Assembly: GCA_029237695.1 (NCBI GenBank)
Contig: CM055265.1
Coordinates: 84,660,947-84,724,946 of the forward strand
Source: Conchocele bisecta
Lineage: Eukaryota > Mollusca > Bivalvia > Lucinida > Thyasiridae
Direction: 5' to 3'
DNA length: 64,000 bases
Shown: positions 54,032 to 64,000 of the stretch, one piece after another
Layout: the number at the start of each line of letters is the position of its first letter
Numbering within the stretch: position 1 is the first letter of the stretch
The notes under the pieces: generated by a model
Databases searched by the model: none
What the model was told of the DNA's origin: nothing
Seen by the model: only the letters and a program-made list of their open reading frames with translations
Made by a program: the position numbers and the translations under genes

Positions 54032-56889
54032 GTTACCTTATCTCCTTTCGTTTTCAAAACACATGTTTGGCCAAGAGTGGACAGACCGTAAATAAGTCGT
54101 GCTAAGATTTCGGGGCTTTGACGATTGCATAGTCAAACAATTTGGCCACAGCCATCAACATTGTGATTTCCCTCTAATAAAGGGCATTTAGAATTAGTGG
54201 AGTTCTTGTTTTATTGTCATGGCTAGTTTTATTTCTATGATTATCTGCAGATTCATAGAAATATGAAACCTGTTGACTGCTTTTTTGTATATCACAGTAT
54301 TTTCATAACATATACATATCCAGGTATACAATGCTATACTATGTATTCGAAATGGCCGCCAAAATGACAGTGGTTCAATAATATTGATGATGAAGCTGCA
54401 GTTTTCAGTAAATAACACTAACATTGTTAGAGTGTGATATTCTGCTTATTTTCAAAGACAAATACGGATGTATTTCAATCAGTTTGAGTATTGAAGAACT
54501 GTTTCAAAGTGTGTCCAAAATGGATTGACTGTTGACAACGAATACACTATTATTATTGTTAACAAGCACACTTCTGACAATTAAGCGAGCATGATGATCA
54601 TTGGCCAAGGCAGTATGTAGTATGGTATGATGAATGGCATGGGTATGCTTATTGCAAACATGCATTGCTTTCTCCCACATTAATCATCCCGCATATGTCT
54701 TCACATGTGACAACAATTTAAATTAACCCTTGGTCGTGAGTTGGATTGGAAAATAAATACAATACATGGTAACCATATGTAATTCATGCAGTCACTGATG
54801 TAATCAGTTCTACATTAACCACTACATGTGCTGTATTCATTCTTCTAATTAAACATTATTGAAGCTAATACACCAAAAACCTAACCATATACAGTGTCAC
54901 CATGACTGTCGATCAGTTTTAAGATGACCATCAAGATGGTCGCTTTTGCAATTAGGAGATGTGATATATACGGATCTATATGTACACTTTTAATACAGCT
55001 TAAATTTCTAAAATTAGTTGATAATACCGTTAGCCCGAGGAGGTCCCGCATCTTGCGATGACACCAAACTCTGCTAGCCCATGACATATACTCGAATACA
55101 TGTCTCTGGTTGCTATAGTAATGTAATATGATTGTCCATCAGCGGTGTAATAAATTTGAAAGACAACCATAGGGATTGTTATGCGGATTCAATGCCACAT
55201 ATGGGTATATGGAGGCATGGACGTGTATATTAGCTACAAACTACGTGTGGTATGTATGTGCTAAACAGGTAGAATGTAAATATAATTCTGCATTCATACA
55301 CACGGTACATGATTATATAGAGTTGTTTGATCATTAAAATCACAATACCTGTTGTCAAATAGAGAAATATATATTCAGACGACCCCAAAGAGCCAACAAA
55401 ACACACAACTGTGGTACTGTATAATGCTGCATAAAACGCCTTCCATCAACCTCATCCTTACCGCCTGTGTAAATAATTAGAATGCTATGCAGACAATAGT
55501 TCAATTGCAAAGTAACAACAAAATGTATTGTGTCTCGAGAGGCTATGTGATATTGTTTAGATGAACATTTTGATACATTGCATAATATGTTATGGAGATA
55601 CGTTATCATTCATAGGGATTTAAACGTATATTGATGGTCCTATGAGTGTGTGTGGCTACACGTGGTAGATGTGCATACTTCTTAAACTAAACTAGATTGA
55701 TGCTTGAATACCCCGGAATGGCTTTTTCAGACTACATGCATAATAATATTGGTTTGTATATATTATATAGTAAATATTGGTAATTTGAGACAACAGGTGT
55801 AGAATGTCACGTGTGCTATAATTAAGAACACCGAATGTTGAAACATATTGGACAAAATAGTTTATGTATGCGTACATAACAGCTATATGAATATAGTGGC
55901 TATATTTGAAGAGCATATGTATGCTTTCAGAAAGATCATGCACCTTCAATGTCTTTGTTTATATGCAAATTATGAAATGGTATATCAACCTTACAGGTTA
56001 TCTTATGTCAGTAGTATGAAATCATGGTTAAATATTTACTTACAAAGCCTCACTTACAATATGCAATATCGTAATGGGTGCCTCTCAAATAAGACTGATG
56101 GAACAATATACCTGCATGTATTAGGTAATGGCCATGATGCATGCACTAGTGTGCACTTACACTGGTAATGGATGACGGTCATACACATTGGAACACACAT
56201 GTTCTCGTATGACACATACTGTATTTCAGTAGTTATACAAGTTATACATTTTTAATAAAAACATGATTTTGTAAGTACAGGTGCCAACTACACATTTGAA
56301 TCCTGTTCCTGCTGATGACTCGAAATGGGTTGAGGGAATATTATTGGAATGCAACATAAATAGTGTGTACATTATGTGGAACCGGGATATATCTCAGTTT
56401 CATCGGTTCTACTACCTAATTTTATTTTTATGTCATAATAATCATTTACTTGCTGGCTGTCATCTTGAAAGTGTATACCAATATATTGTTCCTGTTTTAC
56501 TCCAGCTTAGCTTGCACGTATTATTTACAGCTATCTAAATTACAGCTATCTATAATGTTCTGTATTTTAGTATTCACTGTGTCATACATGGAGTAATATG
56601 TGCTACAAATCATCCATTCAGCATGGTAGAAACATGTTCTATATCCAATTTGCAAATTAGTACCTACGACCTATACTATTGACAGTAATATTTATATCTA
56701 TTTACTTATTTTACTTAATGGTGTTTAAATGCCTGTCAGCAGCTTATAGTAATACTTATATGATGTATCAGAAACGTTCATGTCGGAATACACAACATAG
56801 TAAACATGGTCATTGTCTCGGTTCCATAAATAGAAAATGGACAAAAAGAGAGACGAACAGACATTCATTCTGTATTTGAAATGTGTGTG
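54032..56889. other. No demonstrable gene; possible intronic sequence
   Basis: AT-rich, apparently unique. The only splice-like signal I would mention is GTAAGTACAG|GTGCC at 56280/56281. If joined to the 52.3-kb exon, it leads to a stop within about 35 nt after two cysteines. The pyrimidine tract before it is weak. Confidence 0.4.
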
Positions 56890-56965
56890 GATACACAGGC
56901 TGATCGGGATCTACACTGGTCACAAACCCATAAGCCCCATATCTCCAGTCACAGCCACATATACA
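56890..56965. mobile_element. Family E right half (copy 13)
   Basis: GGATACACAGGCTGATCGGG, ATCTACACTGGTCACAAACC, CATAAGCCCCATATCTCCAG and TCACAGCCAC. Confidence 0.8.
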
Positions 56966-57749
56966 GGTGTTAGTAGCTACACGTTCATATGAACCTTTCA
57001 TAAGTATCTGGTAGCGTATAAAGTAAGAAAAATGATTACATGTAAAATGGTCATTGCAAAATCAGTGGGTGGGGAATATATAGTCAAAACTACTTTGTTT
57101 TAACATTGCATCATCTGATGTAGACATTATGTAATCAGAATATGGGAATTCACTAAATATTGCAAACACTAGTAAGTACAATTAACATTGATACAATTAA
57201 TAGACACCGAGTGAGATTTGCATAATGAGACATATAGTGTAGTTGTTACCATCACTAAGAAAATATGAAGCGAACGGACAGACGGACGAACACTCGGACA
57301 CACTGTATCTGACGTGTGCACGGATAGCTATCAGTAGTGCCTAAGTAGTTGCATATGCATTTAACAATTTATAAGTAAGTGACAGTGCATAACATACATG
57401 AAATTCATTACATGTAATATTCCGATTGTAAAATGTGTGGGTGCCGAATTGTGAAAAAGACTTGTATCATAGACTGCAAACATCAGATAATCGGCATTTA
57501 TACCGCAACCATTGCTCCATGACGCATAATAAAGGGGGTTGAATAAGTGCTGTTTATATCTGAAGTAACGTAATATACCTAATTACCTGAAGTAGTCTAA
57601 TATAAAATATATTCGGTTTCGACCCGACAACTTTATAAGGGCTCGCTAAAGTAAATGGCAAACGTTGTATTTCCTGATTTACTATATATAACACTCATGT
57701 ACAAAAGGAGCAGGAGGGGACATGGATCAGGGTCTACACAGATACATCC
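56966..57749. other. No recognisable feature
   Basis: Nothing supported. Confidence 0.4.
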
Positions 57750-58825
57750 GGATATATTATATGAGCCGCTTCGTGGGAAAATGTACCTTATGGCCAAATT
57801 TTGACATCTTTACTTGTTGACGTTTTCCGATGCAGAGCTCATTTCTGAACATACTGATATTTGTTTTTATGAAATTCCGATGTAAATCGGCTGATTTAGT
57901 CAACATTTAGCACATACACTAAACGAGATTTGAACGTCACGTTGTTCATTATTGTGCCGACGTCGCAACTTTTTTCTGACGTCACATTAATTATCTCAGG
58001 ACAAAGTAGTCGTATTTCGTTTTACGCCATGTATGATACATATGTAGCCTATAACGCACAATTACCACGTAGAGGCGAACATGTGAAGCAATAGAGGACT
58101 GAACGTAATTAGAATAAGCCGTGTTTGAACTAATAGAAAATGGTTACTCAAAATGTTTAGAGATTGGGTGGGCAGGCACCTTTCATCTCTCACATGATAT
58201 ATGTTCACGGTGGTTATCACATTGTGTGTAATACAATTCCTTCGTTACTGATACATGCAAGAGTTTACGATATTGTATGCACTAAATGCAATCTGACACA
58301 CACATATGCAATTAAATCAGAAACAGATACGCGTATAAAGCAAGGGAAACGCTATGTAACGTGTACTATAACGTTTACGACTACATGTACGTTTTTGACC
58401 TCTCACACTAGCATTAAATAGCTTTTTATTCATATAATATCACATATCTACTGTACATACATGTATGTAAAATCTCGGTGAACGATATACTAACATAAAA
58501 AGAAAAACATTTATCGGGTCCATACGCGAACTGAGCTGCCGACACCACCAGCTCACATACTACTCAACATTACTCGTTTCTGATCATTTATTTTCATAAC
58601 AACCCCTAGAATGTACATTTATATTTTGGCATAAAATGGGGTAATTATAATAGTCAATAACACCGACTAGCACACGATAATACACTTATATCGTCTGTCA
58701 TTACCAGCTGTCAACAACGACGTCAGCTATGTCAAAATCGTAAATGGAAGCGACGTTTCCGACCTCATTTACTCGATAACGTTATTTTCGCCATAAGGCA
58801 CATTTTCGCACGACGCGTGTTTGAT
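57750..58825. mobile_element. Putative 1.08-kb element with short inverted ends
   Basis: CGTGGGAAAATGTACCTTAT...GGC near 57772 is matched in inverted form by GCCATAAGGCACATTTTCGC...ACG near 58791. TTGACGTTTTCCGA and TCGGAAACGTCG-like blocks may extend it. The interior is AT-rich without transposase. Moderate support only. Confidence 0.5.
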
Positions 58826-58984
58826 GAGGTAAGCCGAATGATGTTCACACTGGTAGTCTACGTTTGAGGTTGTATTTATGGCATAGTTGTGGGGCATTTT
58901 AGTTAAATATACACGTATCCCAAAAAGGGCGGACAATAATAAAGATCAGGGTCTACACTGATACATAAAATAGCTTATACAAAT

Positions 58985-59296
58985 TCTGTAGCCTATTTCA
59001 TCAACATTGCAAAGTATACTTTAGTAGCAAAGTATACTTTGAGGGAGAAATTTTCATTTTTTTTTTAAATTTATTAATTTTTATTATACTGAATTTATTA
59101 CATTATCACAGCCATTTAATGGCTGTGATAATGTAATAAATTCAGTATAATAATTCTGCATACTTTTAATCATGAAATACATGCATTTGTTAGTTCTATA
59201 TGAAATAATGCATTTAAGGAAAAATAAAGGATTACTCCCTCAAAGTATACTTTGCTACTAAAGTATACTTTGAAATGTTGATGAAATAGGCTACAG
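58985..59296. mobile_element. Family G foldback (copy 5, full length)
   Basis: TCTGTAGCCTATTTCATCAA and GTTGATGAAATAGGCTACAG. Two AAAGTATACTTT palindromes near each end. Central hairpin ATTATCACAGCCATTTAATG. Confidence 0.95.
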
Positions 59297-59510
59297 ATAA
59301 CGTAAGGAGAGCATACACTGATATGTTTGAGGGTGTATTTGTGGCATATATATATATATTATTATCATGTCATTAATGCATTGTTTCACTGCTGCCTGAT
59401 AAACAAAAGGTATAACAGGTCAATGCACTTCTGGGCATGTGCAAAGTTTATTAGTCACTTCCGGTGTATATTGTTACCTTGTTCACGACCAGCATCATAC
59501 GGTATCACAG

Positions 59511-59770
59511 GTCCATGTAATATTACATCTACTGTAAACCGTGGTGCATGTGTGCAGATCCCATCAGCCATTGTGCCGACAACTCCTTACAACAGTGGAG
59601 ACAATTCCACAATGTCCCATTACCCCACCCACTCTGTTCCAATGCAAACTCAAATCAGTTTAAATCAAGCACAGCAATTCCAATCCATGTTTTATGGAGC
59701 TACATTGAATATTCAGAATATGAATGTGTATTGCAGTCCACAAATGGCACATGCTACTGATCCGAAATAG
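59511..59770 (+). CDS. Possible terminal exon or captured C-terminus
   Basis: An 86-codon open frame follows a usable acceptor (GGTATCACAG|GTCC) and ends at TAG. It is rich in Ser, Thr, Pro, Asn and Gln and contains GACVQIPSAIVPTTPY and FYGATLNIQNMNVY. The phase (codon split G|GT) fits the donor at 52405/52406 about 7.1 kb upstream. The C-terminal 'GATLNIQN' type ending also reminds me of ends of invertebrate DUF3504 / Crypton-derived proteins. That is a memory-based resemblance, not a hit. It may equally be a chance frame. No polyadenylation signal is obvious just downstream. Confidence 0.3.
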
Positions 59771-60046
59771 GTTTAAATCCCCAAAGAGTGTGTTTATCGG
59801 CAGATGGCGAGGTCTCAGGTGCGCACTTGTGGCGTATGTATATTTTTCCACTGTGTTGTTTAAAATGCCATTAAAAGGGCAAATTAAGTTTGATATATGC
59901 GAATTCACCTGACAATTGTCACCGATTAAATATGTTAAGATGATATAAATTTGGAATTATTTTCTGACCGTATTTGTAAACTTGTTAATTGGTTCACTGC
60001 CAAGGGAAACGGTTGGATTGAATGGGGGCTGTCTCCAAACGATATC
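59771..60046. other. No recognisable feature
   Basis: Short stretch before the minisatellite. Nothing supported. Confidence 0.4.
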
Positions 60047-61915
60047 CCCCCTCTCTGGTTCATTTCTGCTACGTTTTGTCGTTGATTTTTATATGATGTG
60101 AATAGTATGTGAAACACATCACAATGTTGATATCTTTCTGACAGGGATGAAAATCCCCCCCCCCCTCTGGTTGGTTTGTGCTGCTTTTTGTCGTTGATTG
60201 TATATTATGTGAATAATACATGTATGTGAAAAGCATCACAATTTTGATACGTTTCTAACAGGGGTGGAAATTCCACCCCCCCCCCCTCCTCTGGTTAGTT
60301 TCTGCTACTTTTTGTCGTTGATTGCATAATGTGTGAATATTATGTGAAACGCATCATAACTTTGATATGTTTTTGACAGGGATGGAAATCACCCCCCCCC
60401 CTCTCTCCATCTGGTTGGTTTCTGCTACTTTTTGTTGTTGATTGTATACTATGTGAATATTATGGGAAAAGCATTAAAATTGTGATATGTACTTTTTGTC
60501 GTTGATTGTATACTATGTCAATATTCCCCCCCCTCCCTCCTCTGGTTGGTTTCTGCTACTTTTCGTCGTTGATTGTATGTTATGTGAATATTATGTGAAA
60601 TGCTTCAAAATGGCGATATGTTTCTGACAGGGGTGGAAATTCCCCCTCCCCTCTTCTTGATTTCTGCTACTTTTTGTCGTTGATTGTATATTATGTGAAA
60701 AGCATCAAAATTGTGATGTATTTCTGACGGGGGTGGAAATCCCCCCCCCCCCCTCCTCTGGTTAGTTTCTGCTACTTTTTGTCGTTGATTGTATAATGTG
60801 TGAATATTATGCGAAAAGCATCCAAATTGTGATATGTTTCCCACCGATGGGGAATTTCCGCCCCCCCCCCTCCACTGGTTGGTTTCTGCTACTTTTTGTC
60901 GTTGATTGTATACTATGTGAATATTATGGGAAAAGCATTAAAATTGTGTTATGTTTCTCACAGGGGTGTAAATTCCCACCCCCCACCCCTCCTCTGGTTG
61001 GTTCCTGCTACTTTTCGTCGTTGATTGTATGTTATGTGAATGTTATGTGAAATGCTTCAAACTTGTGATATGTTTCTGATAGGGGTGTAAATCTCCACCC
61101 CTCTGGTTGGTTTCTTCGTTGATTGTATGTTATATATGTGAATTATATGTGAAAAATATCAGTTTCTGACAGGGGTGGAAATTTCCCCCCCCCCCTCTCT
61201 CTGGTTGGTTTCTGCTACTTTTTGTCGTTGATTGTATGTTATGTGAATATTATGTGAAATCATCAACCCCCTCCTCTGGTTGGTTCCTGATACTTTTCGT
61301 CGTTGATTGTATGTTATGTGAATGTTATGTGAAATGCTTCAAAATTGTGATATGTTTCTGATAGGGGTGTAAATCTCCACCCCTCTGGTTGGTTTCTGCT
61401 ACTTTTGGTCGTTGATTGTATGTTATATATGTGAATTATATGTAAAAAGTATCAGTATGTTATGTGAATATTATGTGAAATCATCAACCTCCTCTCTGGT
61501 TGGTTTCTGCTACTTTTTGTCGTTGATTGTATGTTATGTGAATATTATCTTTTTGTCGTTGATTGTATACTATGTGAATAGTATGTGAAAAGCATCAACA
61601 TTGTGATATGTTTCTCACGGCGGGGGTCGGGGGGTAATTCCCCCCTCCGCTGATTGGTTTCCGCTACTTTTGTGGTTGATTGTATACTATGTGAATATTA
61701 TGGGAACATCATCAAAAATGTGATACGATTCTCATAGGGGTGCAAATTCCCCCCACCCCCGTCCTCTGGTTAGTTTCTGCTAATTTTTGTCGTTGACTGT
61801 ATACTATGTCAATATCCCCCCCCCCCCTCCGCTGGTTGGTTTCTGCTACTTTTTGTCGTTGATTTTATGTTAGGGGGAGGGGGGGGGGGAGGGGGGGGGG
61901 GGGGAATTTGATAGT
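60047..61915. repeat. C-rich minisatellite with irregular 70-120 bp units
   Basis: About 19 occurrences of the block TTTCTGCTACTTTTTGTCGT...TGATTGTAT. It is usually followed by TATGTGAATATTATGTGAAA, CATCAAAATTGTGATATG, TTTCTGACAGGGGTGGAAAT and a C-run of 6-13. Several units lack blocks. It ends in a long G-run (61874-61911), the reverse of the C-runs. Copy number and C-run length are likely assembly-sensitive. Confidence 0.9.
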
Positions 61916-62228
61916 TCGTGTTTGTACATTATATATAGACCCATATTAATATATTTATTAAATCAAATGATTTTTATTTTCACTTTTTTCTTTCAATTCT
62001 GTACGTTATCACGAATGAATGCGGATTGATTGGTTGAGTAGGGAAATCCCCCCTCCTTATATCTAAACGTGTAATTGTTGTGTTGATAAAATCGCTACAT
62101 ATGGGGGTCGGAAATGGAACAAATAAAGCATTAAAAAATGCAAATCTGCCTCCGAAAAAGAGGAATATTAGTATAATTTCCTCTTTTGGAATAATTTTCA
62201 AAGTTCAAGGTGAACGGCTCATCTTATT

Positions 62229-62939
62229 TTATTGTATGCAGATGACATTGTGTTACTTACCGAGTCACCAGAAGACTTGCAAATATTGTTAAATGCATTA
62301 CATGATTGGTGTAGGACTAATGATATGAGCATTACTAACCAAACAAGTAAAATGATTCACTTTCGATCCACATCTGTTAATACGGGATATACGTCATTTG
62401 CATGTGGTGTTGATAGAGTGGATGTTATTGCAAATGTTATCTTGGAGTCATTTTACATGAACACCTTGATTATAATGTAACTGCCAAAGCCATTTGGCTA
62501 TGCCCTAGTCGGGTTTTATGTCTAGTAATTGACATTTTTTCTTGGTGTTGATAAATATACCCCAAATGCAGCTCCTGCGGGGGAAATAGCTTGGCAACCA
62601 CCGATTATATATACGTCAATGGAAAACGGTCATAGCAATGTGGACACGTATTTGTAATACGCAATCCACCAGAATAAATAAACGTATAGCATTATAGGCT
62701 AATGATAAGTCAAGCTCGTCTTGCAGTAACTGGTATTTTCATGTTAAAAATAAGATGTCCAGCTGTAATATAACTGAACATCTGGATATCAATACAATAG
62801 CACCGAAGAGAGCTTTAAATGAATTAGTTACGAAATGTATCATGACTAAGTATATTGTTGATTGGCGGTTGTCTATTAATAGGGTTAATAGTATATATGG
62901 TAATGGTCGCAAGAAGCTTAGAACATACCACACGTTTAA
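62229..62939 (+). pseudogene. LINE 2 RT motif C, thumb and C-terminal segment, frameshifted
   Basis: YADD box at 62235-62246 in one frame. LGVILHEHLDYNVTAKAI follows in another frame (about 62440-62493). FFLGVDKYTPNAA (about 62530) then comes directly after LCLVID, where roughly 80 residues of the usual RT tail are missing by recall. QWKTVIAMWTRICNTQSTRI (about 62619) follows in a further frame. The final frame runs from NDKSSSSCSNWYFHV (about 62702) to KLRTYHTF at 62935. Confidence 0.85.
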
Positions 62940-63184
62940 CCCTTTGAACCCGAAATCCCGCTATATCGGTTTATGCAAAAAGTGCAGATCCAGATGAGCC
63001 GGCTCGTAACGAGCCGTCTGATCAGGATCTGCACATTTTATGAAAGTAATTTTAATACTTTTGAGAACAAAAACACCCCCTTTTCATAAATGGACGAATC
63101 TGAAAATCATTTTGTGACCATTGGATTGGTCGGAACATTAGCATATCACAGTCCATTCCAGTTCATTAGGGTTGAAAGGGTTAA
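62936..63184. mobile_element. Family R TTAA-flanked foldback (copy 2), in LINE 2
   Basis: TTAA-CCCTTTGAACCC at left and GGGTTGAAAGGG-TTAA at right give inverted ends with a duplicated TTAA. Interior palindrome GAGCCGGCTCGTAACGAGCC. The LINE reading frame resumes exactly when the element and one TTAA are disregarded. Confidence 0.9.
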
Positions 63185-63308
63185 ATCAATGTGTATTGTG
63201 GAAAAATAGTGTGCAACTATATTATCGCCCTTACATAGGTCTGCATTTAGTAAATTTCGGTGTGGTGTTGCGCCAATTAGATTAGGACCCGGCAGATATG
63301 AGCATCTA
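63185..63308 (+). pseudogene. LINE 2 segment between insertions R and Q
   Basis: In frame with the preceding part. One internal TAG (AAATAG near 63210), then LHRSAFSKFRCGVAPIRLGP and GRYEHL, the conserved block just before the cysteine motif. Confidence 0.85.
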
Positions 63309-63577
63309 CTATAGGAATGAATGGCCTTTTTGTGGAATTTATCGGGGTATAAACTTGGAAAAGTCGCTGGAATACTGGACGAAGGCCGGAAGACCTCGTC
63401 CAGTATTCCCGCGACTTTTCCAAGTTTATATCCCCGATAAATTCCACAAAAAGGCCATTCATTCCTTATAATTCCAGCATTTAAAATAAATTCATCGGAA
63501 AGTAGTTCGGCGTGAGAGTTTACTGGGATACAAATCAAATGTTAGGGAATTGTGTAAATATTTTTGTGCTGGAATTA
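63309..63577. mobile_element. Family Q two-module element (copy 3), in LINE 2
   Basis: Hairpin CTATAGGAATGAATGGCCTT...ACTGGACGA / complement. Then the second module, shortened, ending TTTTGTGCTGGAATTA. A 3-base CTA/TTA pair at the borders may be the target duplication. Confidence 0.85.
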
Positions 63578-63702
63578 CCTGTTGATGAACGCACATGCCC
63601 TTTTTGCAATGACCTGGAAGATAAATTACATGTATTATTAAACTGCAAGTTGTACGATGATATTAGGGTGAATCTGATTCATAAAGCGGAAACTTGCGAA
63701 CC
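63578..63702 (+). pseudogene. LINE 2 cysteine motif
   Basis: PVDERTCPFCNDLEDKLHVL and LNCKLYDDIRVNLIHKAE: the C-x2-C...H...C cluster near the C-terminus of these LINEs. Continuous in frame with GRYEHL upstream of the Q insertion. Confidence 0.9.
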
Positions 63703-63949
63703 AGGGGCCCGTTTCACTAAACTTCTTACGACTAAAATGTTCGTAAGTTCAAATTTAAGATCGTCTGTAAATGTCAATTTATGGATTTACATGTATTGAG
63801 CATAGGCTGCATATGCATCCTATGCTCAATAAATGTAAATCCAATAATTATTTACAAGAAAACTTTGTTAATGTGAAATTTACAGACTATCATAATTTTG
63901 CACTTACGAACATTTTAGTCGTACGAAGTTTAGTGAAACGGCCCCCAGG
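63703..63949. mobile_element. Family H foldback (copy 6, full length), in LINE 2
   Basis: GGGGCCCGTTTCACTAAACT and inverted AGTTTAGTGAAACGGCCCCC. The centre palindrome is GCATAGGCTGCATATGCATC. CCAG occurs at both borders. Confidence 0.9.
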
Positions 63950-64000
63950 ATTTTCAGATAAAACACAGCTGGACCAACTAGGTATTTTTCCCCGTCAACA
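63950..64000 (+). pseudogene. LINE 2 C-terminal continuation, cut by window end
   Basis: GFSDKTQLDQLGIFPRQ continues the frame (…CEP | GFSDK…) after the family H insertion and runs off the window. Confidence 0.7.

Larger units (their letters stand above)
62229..64000 (+). mobile_element. Second LINE, 3' half, split by three nested foldbacks
   Basis: Starts abruptly at the RT catalytic motif C (LYADDIVLLTESPEDLQILL, 62232). It runs through the RT thumb and C-terminal region to a cysteine motif and past the window end. Parts: 62229-62939, 63185-63308, 63578-63702 and 63950-64000. The gaps are family R, Q and H elements. The first part has several frameshifts and one internal loss, so the element is dead. 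Wording such as FLGVDKYTPNA and SAFSKFRCGVAPIRLGPGRY is typical of CR1/Jockey-like LINEs of invertebrates; the exact clade is unresolved. It differs from the 38.6-kb LINE (YADD, no RNase H seen). Confidence 0.9.

Noticed and set aside
56281..56538. 85-codon ORF as a gene
   Set aside because: No motif and AT-rich composition; only the splice-acceptor-like border is kept as a weak possibility.
1..64000. rRNA genes, riboswitches, operons, phage or bacterial defence systems
   Set aside because: Searched by eye for conserved rRNA words, stacked ORFs and ribosome-binding sites; none seen, and the sequence type is eukaryotic.

Overview
This is an AT-rich, non-bacterial genomic window. It has no operons, no dense long ORFs and no ribosome-binding-site logic. 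It carries decayed non-LTR retrotransposons, a tRNA-like retroposon remnant, minisatellites and a very high density of short interspersed foldback (MITE-like) elements. The combination suggests an invertebrate genome. The flavour of the interspersed repeats, especially a palindromic family with the core GATCAGACTGCGCGGATGCG, looks like a bivalve mollusc. That taxonomic call rests on recall and was not searched.

Layout. 0-16 kb: foldback families named here A to K, plus AA, Z, V, L and O, many in partial or full copies, with one unrecognised ORF at 5.07 kb. 16-21 kb: more foldbacks, including a 1.2-kb element (J) that carries a captured, frameshifted coding fragment. 21.4-23.5 kb: a foldback array (L2) nested in the terminal repeat of a second element (M), whose interior is about 1.3 kb of 20-bp tandem repeats. 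24-38 kb: further foldbacks, small tandem arrays and apparently unique sequence. 38.6-42.3 kb: a degenerate LINE with endonuclease, reverse transcriptase and RNase H remnants, followed by a tandemly repeated 3' region. 44-52 kb: more foldbacks, another L array and a 30-bp minisatellite. 52.2-52.4 kb: the best candidate for a live host gene start, with a TATA box, a start codon, a signal peptide, dibasic sites and a phase-1 splice donor. 53-60 kb: mostly unique sequence with several foldbacks and one possible terminal exon. 60-62 kb: an irregular C-rich minisatellite. 62.2-64 kb: the 3' half of a second LINE, of a different kind, split by three nested foldback insertions.

No complete functional gene can be demonstrated. 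Most of the window's structure comes from repeat biology: palindromes inserted into palindromes, elements with a repeated third arm, and hairpins whose loops or arms have expanded into tandem arrays. Family letters are local labels made up for this annotation; they are not database names.
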